A DNA stretch of 9,862 nucleotides. Origin: an uncultured Bacteroidota bacterium (GTDB lineage: Bacteria; Bacteroidota; Bacteroidia; Flavobacteriales; Flavobacteriaceae). Every line of letters starts with the position of its first letter. Positions within the stretch are counted from its first letter, which is position 1. The notes under the pieces were generated by a model. It ran no database searches. It saw only the letters and a program-made list of their open reading frames with translations, and was not told the DNA's origin. A program made the translations under genes and the position numbers. Positions 1 to 6,656 of the stretch are shown here, piece by piece. The stretch spans positions 1-9,862 of the forward strand of contig CAILTC010000175.1 in NCBI GenBank assembly GCA_903837025.1. The letters are read 5' to 3'.

Positions 1-741
1 CCAACGATTTGCATTAAATTGATTCTTTTTCCAATACCACATAATGATAAAACCAAATAACGCGCCACCTACATGGGCAAAATGCGCAATTCCTCCACCT
101 CCAAAAATAGATTCACCTCCCGATACTCCCAAATACAAATCGATAAGAACCAATCCGGGAACAAAATACTTCGCTTTTATTGGCACAGGAATAAACATCA
201 AGGCTAATTCAGCATTGGGAAACATAAAAGCAAAAGCAACGATTGTTCCGTAAATGGCTCCCGAAGCTCCAACAACTGAACCCATATAAGCACTTATGAA
301 GTTTTTAAAATCAGGGCTGTTCAAAATAGGTACAATTTCATTACTCCCTTTTCCATTCAAAACAGACAAAACTTCAGCTTTAGAAAATCCGTGATTCATC
401 AACACATTCAACCCTTCTTGAAAATAATAATAGTTTATAGCTGTATTCACTAATGCCGCTCCTAAACCGCAAGAAATATAGAAAAACAGAAATTTTTTGG
501 CTCCCCAAAAATGTTCCAAAGCCGACCCAAACGAATACAAGGCAAACATATTGAAGAAAATATGCATATAACCACCGTGCATAAACATGTGAGTTATAGG
601 CTGCCAAGCATGAAAATCATGGTTTTCAGGGAAATACAACGCCAAAAATTTATAGGCTACATCCCCTGAAATTAATGTTCCGATAAAGAACAAAATATTA
701 ATTATTATTAATTGCTTTACCGTTTCGGTTACGTTTCTCAT
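1..741 (-). CDS. Rhomboid family intramembrane serine protease (3' end cut by window edge)
   Basis: Multi-pass inner-membrane protease of the rhomboid (S54) family, which cleaves transmembrane substrates within the bilayer. I translated 247 codons from ATG at 741; the gene is still open at base 1. A first membrane segment spans about residues 8-25. The second-helix signature HIFFN gives His60 and Asn64 (the oxyanion-stabilising pair in GlpG). The catalytic serine is Ser160 in GASGAIYG, and the catalytic histidine is His223 in AHVGGALFG, matching HxxGxxxG. All catalytic residues are therefore present. About 100 residues separate His60 from Ser160, roughly twice the spacing in E. coli GlpG, so there is an insert of about 45 residues (around 105-150) before the serine helix. 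The ATG overlaps the mutL stop as ATGA, implying translational coupling. The substrate is unknown. The family call is firm. Confidence 0.93.
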   Translation of the reverse strand, partial: MRNVTETVKQLIIINILFFIGTLISGDVAYKFLALYFPENHDFHAWQPITHMFMHGGYMHIFFNMFALYSFGSALEHFWGAKKFLFFYISCGLGAALVNTAINYYYFQEGLNVLMNHGFSKAEVLSVLNGKGSNEIVPILNSPDFKNFISAYMGSVVGASGAIYGTIVAFAFMFPNAELALMFIPVPIKAKYFVPGLVLIDLYLGVSGGESIFGGGGIAHFAHVGGALFGFIIMWYWKKNQFNANRW

Positions 742-2582
742 AGTGCAAATTTTTTGTCTAAATCTTCCACACGCATTGTGATGAAAGTTGGTTTTTGAAA
801 AGGGGAAACATTAGGGTCTTTACAGGCAAAAAGCCCATTGACCAAGTTTTCCTGTTCTTTTTGTGTTAAATAAGTTCCGGTTTTTACTGCCAAACTTCGT
901 GCCATCGATTTGGCAATGGTGTCATTCTGGCTAAAACTACTTTCAGGTATTCCGTCTTGCAAATCGCTCAATAATTGTTCCAAAACTATAGAAGCTTCAC
1001 TTTCCGAAACATTGACAGGCAATCCAGAAATGACCACGCTGTCTTCGTTCGTTTCCTCAAAAACAAAACCAGTATTGGTCAATGAGGGTTTCAATTCGGC
1101 TATTAATTGCATTTCTGTATTCGAAAAATACAAATGCAGCGGAAACAACAATTGCTGGCTTGATGCCAAATTGACCGTGATATTGGTCAGAAATTGTTCG
1201 TACAAAATACGCTGATGCGCCCGTTGCTGATCTACAATTATCATCCCAGATTTGATAGGATTTACAATGTATTTTTTATGAATTTGGTGTGTTTTATGAA
1301 CTGCTTGCTCCACATCCTCATTATTGAATAAAGAAGAAGTTACAGCATCATTTTCGAAAGAAATAGCCTCCACTTCCTCCGGATCAGGCTTTAAACCCAC
1401 ATACAAACTCTCCCAGTTAGCCGTCGGTTCGGGTTTTCTATAATTCGTAAAATGTTTATTCGGCTTGTCTTCTTCAGAAAAAGGATTAAAACTACCATTT
1501 ACTTGAATAGTTGGTGTTGCTCCTTCCAAATTTTTATAATGATAAGGCGTATCTAAATTAGAGTCTCGCTCAAAATCAAGAACGGGTGCTACATTAAATT
1601 GCCCCAAACTGTGTTTAATCGAAGCGCGCAAAATAGCGTACAAAGCGGATTCATCATCAAATTTGATCTCTGTTTTTGTGGGGTGAATGTTGATATCGAT
1701 CGTATTTGGCGGTACCGTCAAATATAAAAAATAACTGGGTTGTGCGCCGTCTTTCAGAATCCCGTCGTAGGCTGCCATAACTGCGTGGTGCAAATAACCG
1801 CTTTTGATAAAGCGATCATTGACAAAGAAAAACTGCTCACCACGATTTTTCTTAGCAAACTCGGGTTTACATACAAAACCTTGAATGGTAACAATCTCCG
1901 TTTCTTCGTTTACAGGAACCAGTTTTTCATTGGTTTTCCCCGAAAAAATATTCACAATTCGCTGTCTTAAACTCGAAGCATGCAAATTGAACATTTCGCT
2001 GCCATTGTGGTAAAAAGTAAAATATATTTGGGGGTGTGCCAAAGCTACGCGCTGAAATTCATCAATGATATGGCGGTATTCCACCGTATCGGATTTCAAA
2101 AAATTACGACGTGCAGGAATATTAAAAAACAAATTCTTAACACTAAACGAAGTTCCTTTTGGCAAAACGGCCACTTCTTGCGAAACAAACTTGCTCCCTT
2201 CTATTACGATATGTGTACCCAACTCATCTTGATCTTGCTTGGTTTTCATTTCAACGTGTGCAATAGCCGCAATTGAGGCTAGCGCTTCACCACGAAAGCC
2301 TTTGGTATGCAAAGAAAACAAATCTTCGGCTTGACGGATTTTAGACGTGGCATGACGCTCAAAACACAAACGCGCATCGGTAACGGTCATTCCTTTGCCA
2401 TTATCAATCACTTGTACCAATGATTTTCCAGCATCTTTGATAATCAATTTAATGTCATTTGCACCCGCATCAACCGCATTCTCCAATAATTCCTTAACAA
2501 CCGAAGCAGGTCGCTGTACGACTTCTCCAGCAGCAATTTGATTGGCAACGTGATCAGGAAGTAATTGAATAATACTCGACAT
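738..2582 (-). CDS. mutL: DNA mismatch repair protein MutL
   Basis: Mismatch-repair mediator that couples MutS recognition of a mismatch to strand removal. It has 614 residues, normal for MutL. The N-terminal GHL ATPase is complete: ELLENAVDAG (31-40, with catalytic Glu and Mg-binding Asn), DNGKGM (60-65) and the lid motif GFRGEALASIAAIAH (95-109). The transducer domain follows with FVNDRFI (253-259) and DINIHPTKTEIKF (296-308). A low-conservation linker covers about 335-425. The C-terminal dimerisation domain starts near 432 and contains a candidate sliding-clamp-binding site QQLLFP (476-481, fitting QxxLxP). Where endonuclease MutLs carry DQHAxxExxxxE and CPHGRP, this protein has DQQRAHQRILYE (451-462) and SPFQKP (593-598), so several metal ligands are replaced. 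It stands downstream of a terminator, so probably has its own promoter, and overlaps the rhomboid gene by 4 bases. Confidence 0.98.
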   Translation of the reverse strand: MSSIIQLLPDHVANQIAAGEVVQRPASVVKELLENAVDAGANDIKLIIKDAGKSLVQVIDNGKGMTVTDARLCFERHATSKIRQAEDLFSLHTKGFRGEALASIAAIAHVEMKTKQDQDELGTHIVIEGSKFVSQEVAVLPKGTSFSVKNLFFNIPARRNFLKSDTVEYRHIIDEFQRVALAHPQIYFTFYHNGSEMFNLHASSLRQRIVNIFSGKTNEKLVPVNEETEIVTIQGFVCKPEFAKKNRGEQFFFVNDRFIKSGYLHHAVMAAYDGILKDGAQPSYFLYLTVPPNTIDINIHPTKTEIKFDDESALYAILRASIKHSLGQFNVAPVLDFERDSNLDTPYHYKNLEGATPTIQVNGSFNPFSEEDKPNKHFTNYRKPEPTANWESLYVGLKPDPEEVEAISFENDAVTSSLFNNEDVEQAVHKTHQIHKKYIVNPIKSGMIIVDQQRAHQRILYEQFLTNITVNLASSQQLLFPLHLYFSNTEMQLIAELKPSLTNTGFVFEETNEDSVVISGLPVNVSESEASIVLEQLLSDLQDGIPESSFSQNDTIAKSMARSLAVKTGTYLTQKEQENLVNGLFACKDPNVSPFQKPTFITMRVEDLDKKFAL

Positions 2583-2608
2583 TAATTTATTATTTTGTGT
2601 TTAGGGTT

Positions 2609-2638
2609 TAAATTTATTGAAAATCAAAAGTGAGCAAA
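2609..2638 (-). promoter_or_regulatory. Candidate mutL promoter
   Basis: On the minus strand, TTTG (2638-2635) is followed after 18 bases by TAAATTTA (2616-2609), one mismatch from the Bacteroidota -7 box TAnnTTTG with suitable spacing from a -33 TTTG. It lies between the ribH terminator and the mutL start, where a promoter is needed. The predicted leader is about 20 bases. The match is made by eye in AT-rich sequence, so confidence is modest. Confidence 0.4.
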
Positions 2639-2679
2639 TTTAAGGAATTTCCATTGGGATTAATAACTAAATTAATCAT

Positions 2680-2719
2680 AAAAAAAACCTATACCATCAG
2701 AAGAAAAGTATAGGTTTTT
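2680..2719 (-). terminator. Intrinsic terminator downstream of ribH
   Basis: A perfect 12-base inverted repeat (2683-2694 pairing with 2708-2719, core CCTATAC/GTATAGG) encloses a 13-base loop. On the minus strand the stem runs into eight consecutive T (2687-2680), the layout of an intrinsic terminator. It sits 20 bases past the ribH stop and would separate the TPR-ribH transcript from mutL. The plus-strand side ends in only five T, so it is weaker as a bidirectional terminator. Confidence 0.85.
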
Positions 2720-2738
2720 CAATATAATAATCTATTTT

Positions 2739-3308
2739 CTATTCTTCCAATAATGGCTGCCCTTCAATTTGCAAAGTTGGGTTCGACAATAATTGTTGGT
2801 TTTTAAATTGATGGCTAAAAGAAGCTTGATGTCTCAAATACGCCATTTTGATAGCAGCAATCGCGGCTTCTGTTCCTTTATTACCATGCTTTCCTCCGCT
2901 TCTATCAATAGATTGTTGGATGTTATTATCAGTCAGAACACAAAAAATAACAGGAATATCAGTTTCTACATTTAAGTCTTTAATACCTTGGGAAACCGCT
3001 TCGCATACAAAATCAAAATGTTTGGTTTGTCCTTGAATAACACAACCAATTGCGATTACCGCATCGACATTTTGAGTTTGTAACATTTTTTTGGCGCCAT
3101 AAACAAGCTCAAAACTTCCTGGTACATTCCAACGAATAATATGTTCCGATGGCACTTCGTTTTCTAGAAGTCCCGTAACTGCTCCATAACAAAGCCCTTC
3201 GGTTATGGTATCATTCCATTCTGAAACAACAATTCCGAATCGAAAATTTTTCGCATTTGGAACTGCATTCTTATCGTACTCTGATAAATTTCTGTTTTCG
3301 GTTGCCAT
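2739..3308 (-). CDS. ribH: 6,7-dimethyl-8-ribityllumazine synthase
   Basis: Lumazine synthase condenses 5-amino-6-ribitylamino-uracil with 3,4-dihydroxy-2-butanone 4-phosphate to give 6,7-dimethyl-8-ribityllumazine, the last step before riboflavin synthase. Family motifs are in order: SEWND (29-33, with Trp31 at the aromatic stacking position), NVPGSFELV (61-69), GCVIQGQTKHFDFV (88-101, His97 being the catalytic histidine) and the phosphate-binding region DRSGGKHGNKGTEAA (135-149). Two details are unusual: the usual Glu of the GET motif is Gln94, and about 30 residues (160-189) extend beyond the normal C-terminus of the roughly 155-residue family. It follows the TPR gene by 77 bases with no terminator between, so it is probably cotranscribed. 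No FMN riboswitch is visible upstream. The product would assemble as a cytoplasmic pentamer or 60-mer shell; which one is not decided by sequence. Confidence 0.97.
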   Translation of the reverse strand: MATENRNLSEYDKNAVPNAKNFRFGIVVSEWNDTITEGLCYGAVTGLLENEVPSEHIIRWNVPGSFELVYGAKKMLQTQNVDAVIAIGCVIQGQTKHFDFVCEAVSQGIKDLNVETDIPVIFCVLTDNNIQQSIDRSGGKHGNKGTEAAIAAIKMAYLRHQASFSHQFKNQQLLSNPTLQIEGQPLLEE

Positions 3309-3314
3309 TTTTAT

Positions 3315-3361
3315 TTAGATTTTTAGACTTGTTAGATTTTTAGAATCCTAGATTAAATCTA
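3315..3361. repeat. 13-base direct repeat and palindrome in the ribH leader
   Basis: The 13-mer TTAGATTTTTAGA occurs twice, at 3315-3327 and 3332-3344, separated by CTTG. It is followed by a near-palindrome at 3349-3361 (TAGATT and AATCTA around a single central base). Together they fill most of the 77-base gap between the TPR stop and the ribH start and would lie in the ribH leader. It could be a small intergenic repeat family, a binding site or AT-rich chance structure; the repeat itself is directly visible. Confidence 0.7.
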
Positions 3362-3385
3362 TGGATCTAAGCCTGGAAAACTTAA

Positions 3386-4168
3386 TTACTGTGCCAATCC
3401 AATCAATACATCTACTGATGCTGCTTCTGGAGTTGTATCGAAATTTTCTTTGATATCGGTAAAATATTTAAGAGCATCTGCTTTATTTCCTTGTGCCAAA
3501 GCTATTTTTCCTGCTTTCATCAAGAAACGTGGCGTAGTAAAATTATTTTTATTCACTCCAATGGCTTTAATATAATTTTCTAAAGCTTCTTTTGGCTGGT
3601 TATTTTGAGAATAAGCATCCCCAATTGCTCCTTGTGCCAATGCGCTTAAAACAACATCTTCTGATTTGAATTTGCCAAGAGAGGCAATTGCTTCTGTATA
3701 TTTCCCTGTGTTAAGGTAAGCAATTCCTGCGTAATAATTAGCAAGATTTCCTGCATCTGTTCCTGAATATTCATCAGCAATTTTTATGAAGCCAAATTTA
3801 CCTTCAGAACCATTCAATGATAATTTATATAATGAGTCGCTAGCAACTCCTTCGGTTGCTTTTTGAAAGTTTTGTTGAGCAACAAACATTTCATTAGCAG
3901 CTTCATCTTGTTTTGGTGCAGCAACAAATTTTTGGTAGGCTAAATATCCGATAGTAATCAATGCAACACCAGTTACAAATCCGATAATGATTTTTTGGTT
4001 TTTAGCAACAAAATCTTCTGTTTTTGAAGCAGTCTCGTCTAGAGTTGAAAAAACTCCAGCTGTTGCGCTATTTTTTTCGATTACTTTTAAATCTTCATTA
4101 ACTTCTTTTACGTCCTTAACTTCCTGTTCTTTTGGTGCTTTATATCCTCTTTTATTATACGTAGCCAT
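3386..4168 (-). CDS. Membrane-anchored tetratricopeptide repeat protein
   Basis: A 260-residue protein with a charged, Lys/Glu-rich N-terminus (1-58), one transmembrane segment at about 59-80 (IIIGFVTGVALITIGYLAY) and a C-terminal region of TPR-like helices. There is no cleavable signal peptide, so it is probably a bitopic inner-membrane protein with the repeats in the periplasm. Recognisable TPR pairs include AGIAYLNTGKYTEAIASL (147-164), IGDAYSQNNQPKEALENYI (182-200) and MKAGKIALAQGNKADALKYF (217-236). The architecture, with an N-terminal anchor followed by TPRs, resembles the YfgM type of envelope chaperone-associated proteins, but I infer no specific partner. It heads the TPR-ribH unit, with a good -7 box just upstream, and is divergent from recF. 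Its exact function is unknown; TPR domains bind proteins. Confidence 0.9.
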   Translation of the reverse strand: MATYNKRGYKAPKEQEVKDVKEVNEDLKVIEKNSATAGVFSTLDETASKTEDFVAKNQKIIIGFVTGVALITIGYLAYQKFVAAPKQDEAANEMFVAQQNFQKATEGVASDSLYKLSLNGSEGKFGFIKIADEYSGTDAGNLANYYAGIAYLNTGKYTEAIASLGKFKSEDVVLSALAQGAIGDAYSQNNQPKEALENYIKAIGVNKNNFTTPRFLMKAGKIALAQGNKADALKYFTDIKENFDTTPEAASVDVLIGLAQ

Positions 4169-4190
4169 TTAATTTTAATTTAGTGAGCCG

Positions 4191-4198
4191 CAAAAATA
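4191..4198 (-). promoter_or_regulatory. Candidate -7 box of the TPR-ribH promoter
   Basis: On the minus strand, TATTTTTG (4198-4191) is a perfect match to the Bacteroidota -7 consensus TAnnTTTG and ends 22 bases before the TPR start codon, giving a leader of roughly 15 bases. No clear TTTG was found at the -33 position, so this rests on one box. Confidence 0.45.
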
Positions 4199-4272
4199 AA
4201 ATTTTTATTGTTAAACTCATAAAAAAAAAGCCTTTATATTCAAATAAATGTAATTTTAATTTTATTGGAAGC

Positions 4273-4300
4273 TTGCGAAATTTTCTTTGCAAAATATTTG
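4273..4300 (+). promoter_or_regulatory. Candidate recF promoter
   Basis: TTG (4273-4275) is followed after 17 bases by AATATTTG (4293-4300), one mismatch from the -7 consensus TAnnTTTG, giving a leader of about 100 bases. A second possible -7 box, TAATTTG at 4344-4350, is closer to the gene but is one base short and lacks a -33 partner. Which one is used, if either, cannot be decided by reading. Confidence 0.3.
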
Positions 4301-4409
4301 CCATTGAAAGCTCCCAAAAGTCATTTTTATCGATATTTTTCAATAATTTGCACCCTCTTAAAAAACAAGGAGAATTAACTAAAATTCTCAACACCAGCAA
4401 GACTTACCA

Positions 4410-5489
4410 ATGTATTTAAAAAATATTTCCTTATTCAATTACAAGAATTTTTCCGAAGCAAGCTTCGAATTTGTGAGCAAAATAAATTGTTTTGTGGGCA
4501 AAAACGGAATTGGAAAGACCAATGTGCTTGATGCCATCTACCATTTATCGTACGGAAAAAGTTATTTCAACCCGCTAGCGGTTCAAAACATCAAACATGG
4601 TGAAGAATTTTTCGTTATCGATGGCGAATTTGAAATCAACGAAAGAAAGGAACAAATAATTTGTAGTCTCAAAAAAGGACATAAAAAAATATTGAAACGC
4701 AACGGTAAAGTCTATGATAAATTCTCAGAACATGTAGGATTTATTCCATTGGTTATTATTTCGCCAGCCGACACCGATTTGATTGTTGAAGGCAGCGAAA
4801 CCCGCCGAAAATTTATGGATAGTGTCATCTCGCAACTGGATCCTCAATATCTAAAACAACTGATTCAATACCAGAAAGTAATGAGTCAGCGCAATGCACT
4901 ATTGAAGTATTTTGCCTTGAATTTTGTTTTCGACAACGACACACTCTCTATATATAATGAGCAATTGGACCGTTTTGGAAAATACATTTTCGAAAAACGA
5001 AAAGAGTTCATCGAGCAATTTATTCCTATTTTCAACACCCATCATCAAGCGATAACCGATTCGCAGGAAACCGTGCAATTAGTTTATGAAAGTCACTTAT
5101 TCGAGAAAGATTTACTTACACTTTTACAAGAAAACATCAATAAAGACAGAGCTTTGCATTATACAAGTGTGGGAATCCACAAAGATGATTTATCGTTTGA
5201 AATTGATAATTATCCCATCAAGAAATTTGGTTCGCAAGGCCAACAAAAATCGTTTCTTATCGCCTTAAAACTAGCCCAATTCGAATTCTTAAAAACCCAA
5301 AGCGGCTTTAAACCCATTTTGCTTTTTGATGATGTTTTCGACAAGTTAGACGAAAGTCGGGTAGCTAAAATTATCAAAATGGTAAATAGCGATACTTTCG
5401 GCCAACTATTTATTTCGGATACCCATCCCGAACGAACCGAAAATATTGTAAAATCGACGCATCAAACGTATAAAATTTTCAATTTGTAA
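4410..5489 (+). CDS. recF: DNA replication and repair protein RecF
   Basis: RecF is an SMC/ABC-like ATPase that acts with RecO and RecR to load RecA at single-strand gaps and stalled forks. At 359 residues it is a normal family length. The start [14 protein letters not shown] is the canonical RecF N-terminus (beta strand then NYKNF). The Walker A motif is GKNGIGKT (30-37), the ABC signature region is FGSQGQQKS (273-281), Walker B is ILLFDD (303-308), and the D-loop follows as DKLDESR (311-317). SDTHPER (336-342) supplies the histidine switch region. All ATPase elements are intact. There is no Shine-Dalgarno sequence near the ATG, as usual in this phylum. It is transcribed divergently from the TPR-ribH unit. 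No clear terminator follows, but a promoter-like pair lies at its 3' end ahead of the next gene. Confidence 0.98.
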   Translation: MYLKNISLFNYKNFSEASFEFVSKINCFVGKNGIGKTNVLDAIYHLSYGKSYFNPLAVQNIKHGEEFFVIDGEFEINERKEQIICSLKKGHKKILKRNGKVYDKFSEHVGFIPLVIISPADTDLIVEGSETRRKFMDSVISQLDPQYLKQLIQYQKVMSQRNALLKYFALNFVFDNDTLSIYNEQLDRFGKYIFEKRKEFIEQFIPIFNTHHQAITDSQETVQLVYESHLFEKDLLTLLQENINKDRALHYTSVGIHKDDLSFEIDNYPIKKFGSQGQQKSFLIALKLAQFEFLKTQSGFKPILLFDDVFDKLDESRVAKIIKMVNSDTFGQLFISDTHPERTENIVKSTHQTYKIFNL

Positions 5490-5512
5490 TTTTTAAATAA
5501 TTCGTATATTTA
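5483..5512 (+). promoter_or_regulatory. Candidate promoter for the DUF3089 lipoprotein gene
   Basis: TTTG (5483-5486), overlapping the last codons of recF, is followed after 18 bases by TATATTTA (5505-5512), one mismatch from TAnnTTTG. The spacing fits the Bacteroidota pattern and the leader would be about 15 bases. It was found by eye in AT-rich sequence. Confidence 0.4.
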
Positions 5513-5533
5513 CTTGATTTTTAAAGCTATAAA

Positions 5534-6574
5534 ATGAAATATAAAATCCTGTTATTGATTTTTGTCGGTTTACTTTTCGCTAGCTGCAAGGTTCAAAACC
5601 ATAAAAACAGTTCGACAATTCCCCTTTCTTTTTCAGCAACTACTGATTATTCCTCAGCCAATAATTGGGCAGTTTTACCAGGGAAATATCCGGAAAACAT
5701 AAAGAATTATACTGTACAAAACCCACAAGATTCAATTGACGTTTTTTATGTTTATCCCACATTAATAGTTTCAAACAAGGACAAAAGATGGAATGTCCCG
5801 ATAATGGACAGTATTCAAAGAAATAAAGTTCTTAATTCTGCGGTATATTTTCAGGCTTCGGCTTGGGCAAGTTCCGGCAATTTATACGTTCCTTATTATC
5901 GCCAGGCACATCTCCGCTCCTATTCTAATCTCGAAAATGGTGGAAGAACCGCATTATTGCTGGCTTATTCCGATGTTAAAGCAGCTTTCGAGTATTATTT
6001 GGCACATTATAATCACGGTCACGGAATCATTCTGGCAGGACATAGTCAAGGAAGCACTCATATTTCGGCGTTATTACACGATTTTTTTGACGGAAAACCA
6101 CTCCAAAACCAACTAGTTGCAGCCTATATTCCTGGAATAGGTTTCGACAAAACCCAATTTGGCACCGTTCCGTTTATGGAACATCCCGATCAAATTGGCG
6201 GTTTTGTGACTTGGAACACTTTCAAAAAGAAGTTTGACAAAAAACAATATAAATGGTATAAAGGAAAAGCGGTTATTAATCCCGTAACTTGGGATGAAAC
6301 TGCAATTACCGAAAGAAAACTCCACAAAGGATTCTTATATTCTAATGGAAAAATGTATAAAAACAGCTTTGAAACCCATATTGGCGATGGCGTAATTTGG
6401 ATATCAACGCCTCATTTTCCTTACTGGTATTTAACTTTTTTGATGCCCAATTACCACACTGGCGACATCAATTTATTTTGGGAAGACATTCATGAAAATT
6501 CGTTGCTAAGAGTTCAAAGTTACCAAACAAAGAAAAAAAATAGCTATTTTGCCAAAGCGGGAACTGCAAATTAA
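5534..6574 (+). CDS. DUF3089 domain lipoprotein, alpha/beta-hydrolase-like
   Basis: A 346-residue protein with a lipoprotein signal peptide (hydrophobic 5-15, lipobox FASC with lipidated Cys18), so it is exported and membrane-anchored. The mature part fits the DUF3089 family: DVFYVYPT (69-76), a nucleophile elbow LAGHSQGSTH (167-176) that places the likely catalytic serine at Ser171, AAYIPGIGF (196-204), and the closing block YHTGDINLFWEDIHENSLLRV (307-327), where His308 or Asp311 may complete a triad. The fold and elbow suggest an esterase or lipase-like hydrolase, but no substrate can be assigned. It begins 44 bases after recF and probably has its own promoter. An A8 run at 6533-6540 lies close to the 3' end, so a slip there would change only the last dozen or so residues. 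Family assignment is good; activity is inferred. Confidence 0.88.
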   Translation: MKYKILLLIFVGLLFASCKVQNHKNSSTIPLSFSATTDYSSANNWAVLPGKYPENIKNYTVQNPQDSIDVFYVYPTLIVSNKDKRWNVPIMDSIQRNKVLNSAVYFQASAWASSGNLYVPYYRQAHLRSYSNLENGGRTALLLAYSDVKAAFEYYLAHYNHGHGIILAGHSQGSTHISALLHDFFDGKPLQNQLVAAYIPGIGFDKTQFGTVPFMEHPDQIGGFVTWNTFKKKFDKKQYKWYKGKAVINPVTWDETAITERKLHKGFLYSNGKMYKNSFETHIGDGVIWISTPHFPYWYLTFLMPNYHTGDINLFWEDIHENSLLRVQSYQTKKKNSYFAKAGTAN

Positions 6575-6622
6575 ATACATATAATTTAAGCCATTCTTTC
6601 CTGAATAAATATAGAAATTACT

Positions 6623-6630
6623 TATTTTAG
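6623..6630 (+). promoter_or_regulatory. Possible -7 box for the rhodanese-thioredoxin operon
   Basis: TATTTTAG (6623-6630) differs from TAnnTTTG at one position and lies 26 bases before the ATG at 6657, in the 82-base gap after the DUF3089 gene. No convincing -33 TTTG is present, and no terminator is visible in the gap, so read-through from upstream is also possible. Confidence 0.25.
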
Positions 6631-6656
6631 CCCATTGAATTAAAAAACCAATTACC

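Noticed and set aside
44..253. Plus-strand open frame at the left edge
   Set aside because: It lies antisense to the rhomboid gene, whose active-site motifs are read on the minus strand.
4367..4373. AAGGAGA resembling a Shine-Dalgarno sequence upstream of recF
   Set aside because: It is 36 bases before the recF ATG and has no start codon at a usable distance; genes in this phylum rarely use such sites.
4155..4400. Small minus-strand open frame of 81 codons in the gap between the TPR gene and recF
   Set aside because: It overlaps the TPR start in another frame, covers the likely promoter region and encodes a basic, unremarkable peptide with no family features.
4169..4409. Possible small RNA in the 241-base divergent region
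   Set aside because: I saw no stable hairpin followed by a T run and no recognisable RNA family; promoter-like boxes account for the space.
6537..6550. Perfect 14-base palindrome AAAATAGCTATTTT near the end of the DUF3089 gene
   Set aside because: It lies in coding sequence next to an A run, and such AT-rich palindromes are expected by chance; no paired site was seen.
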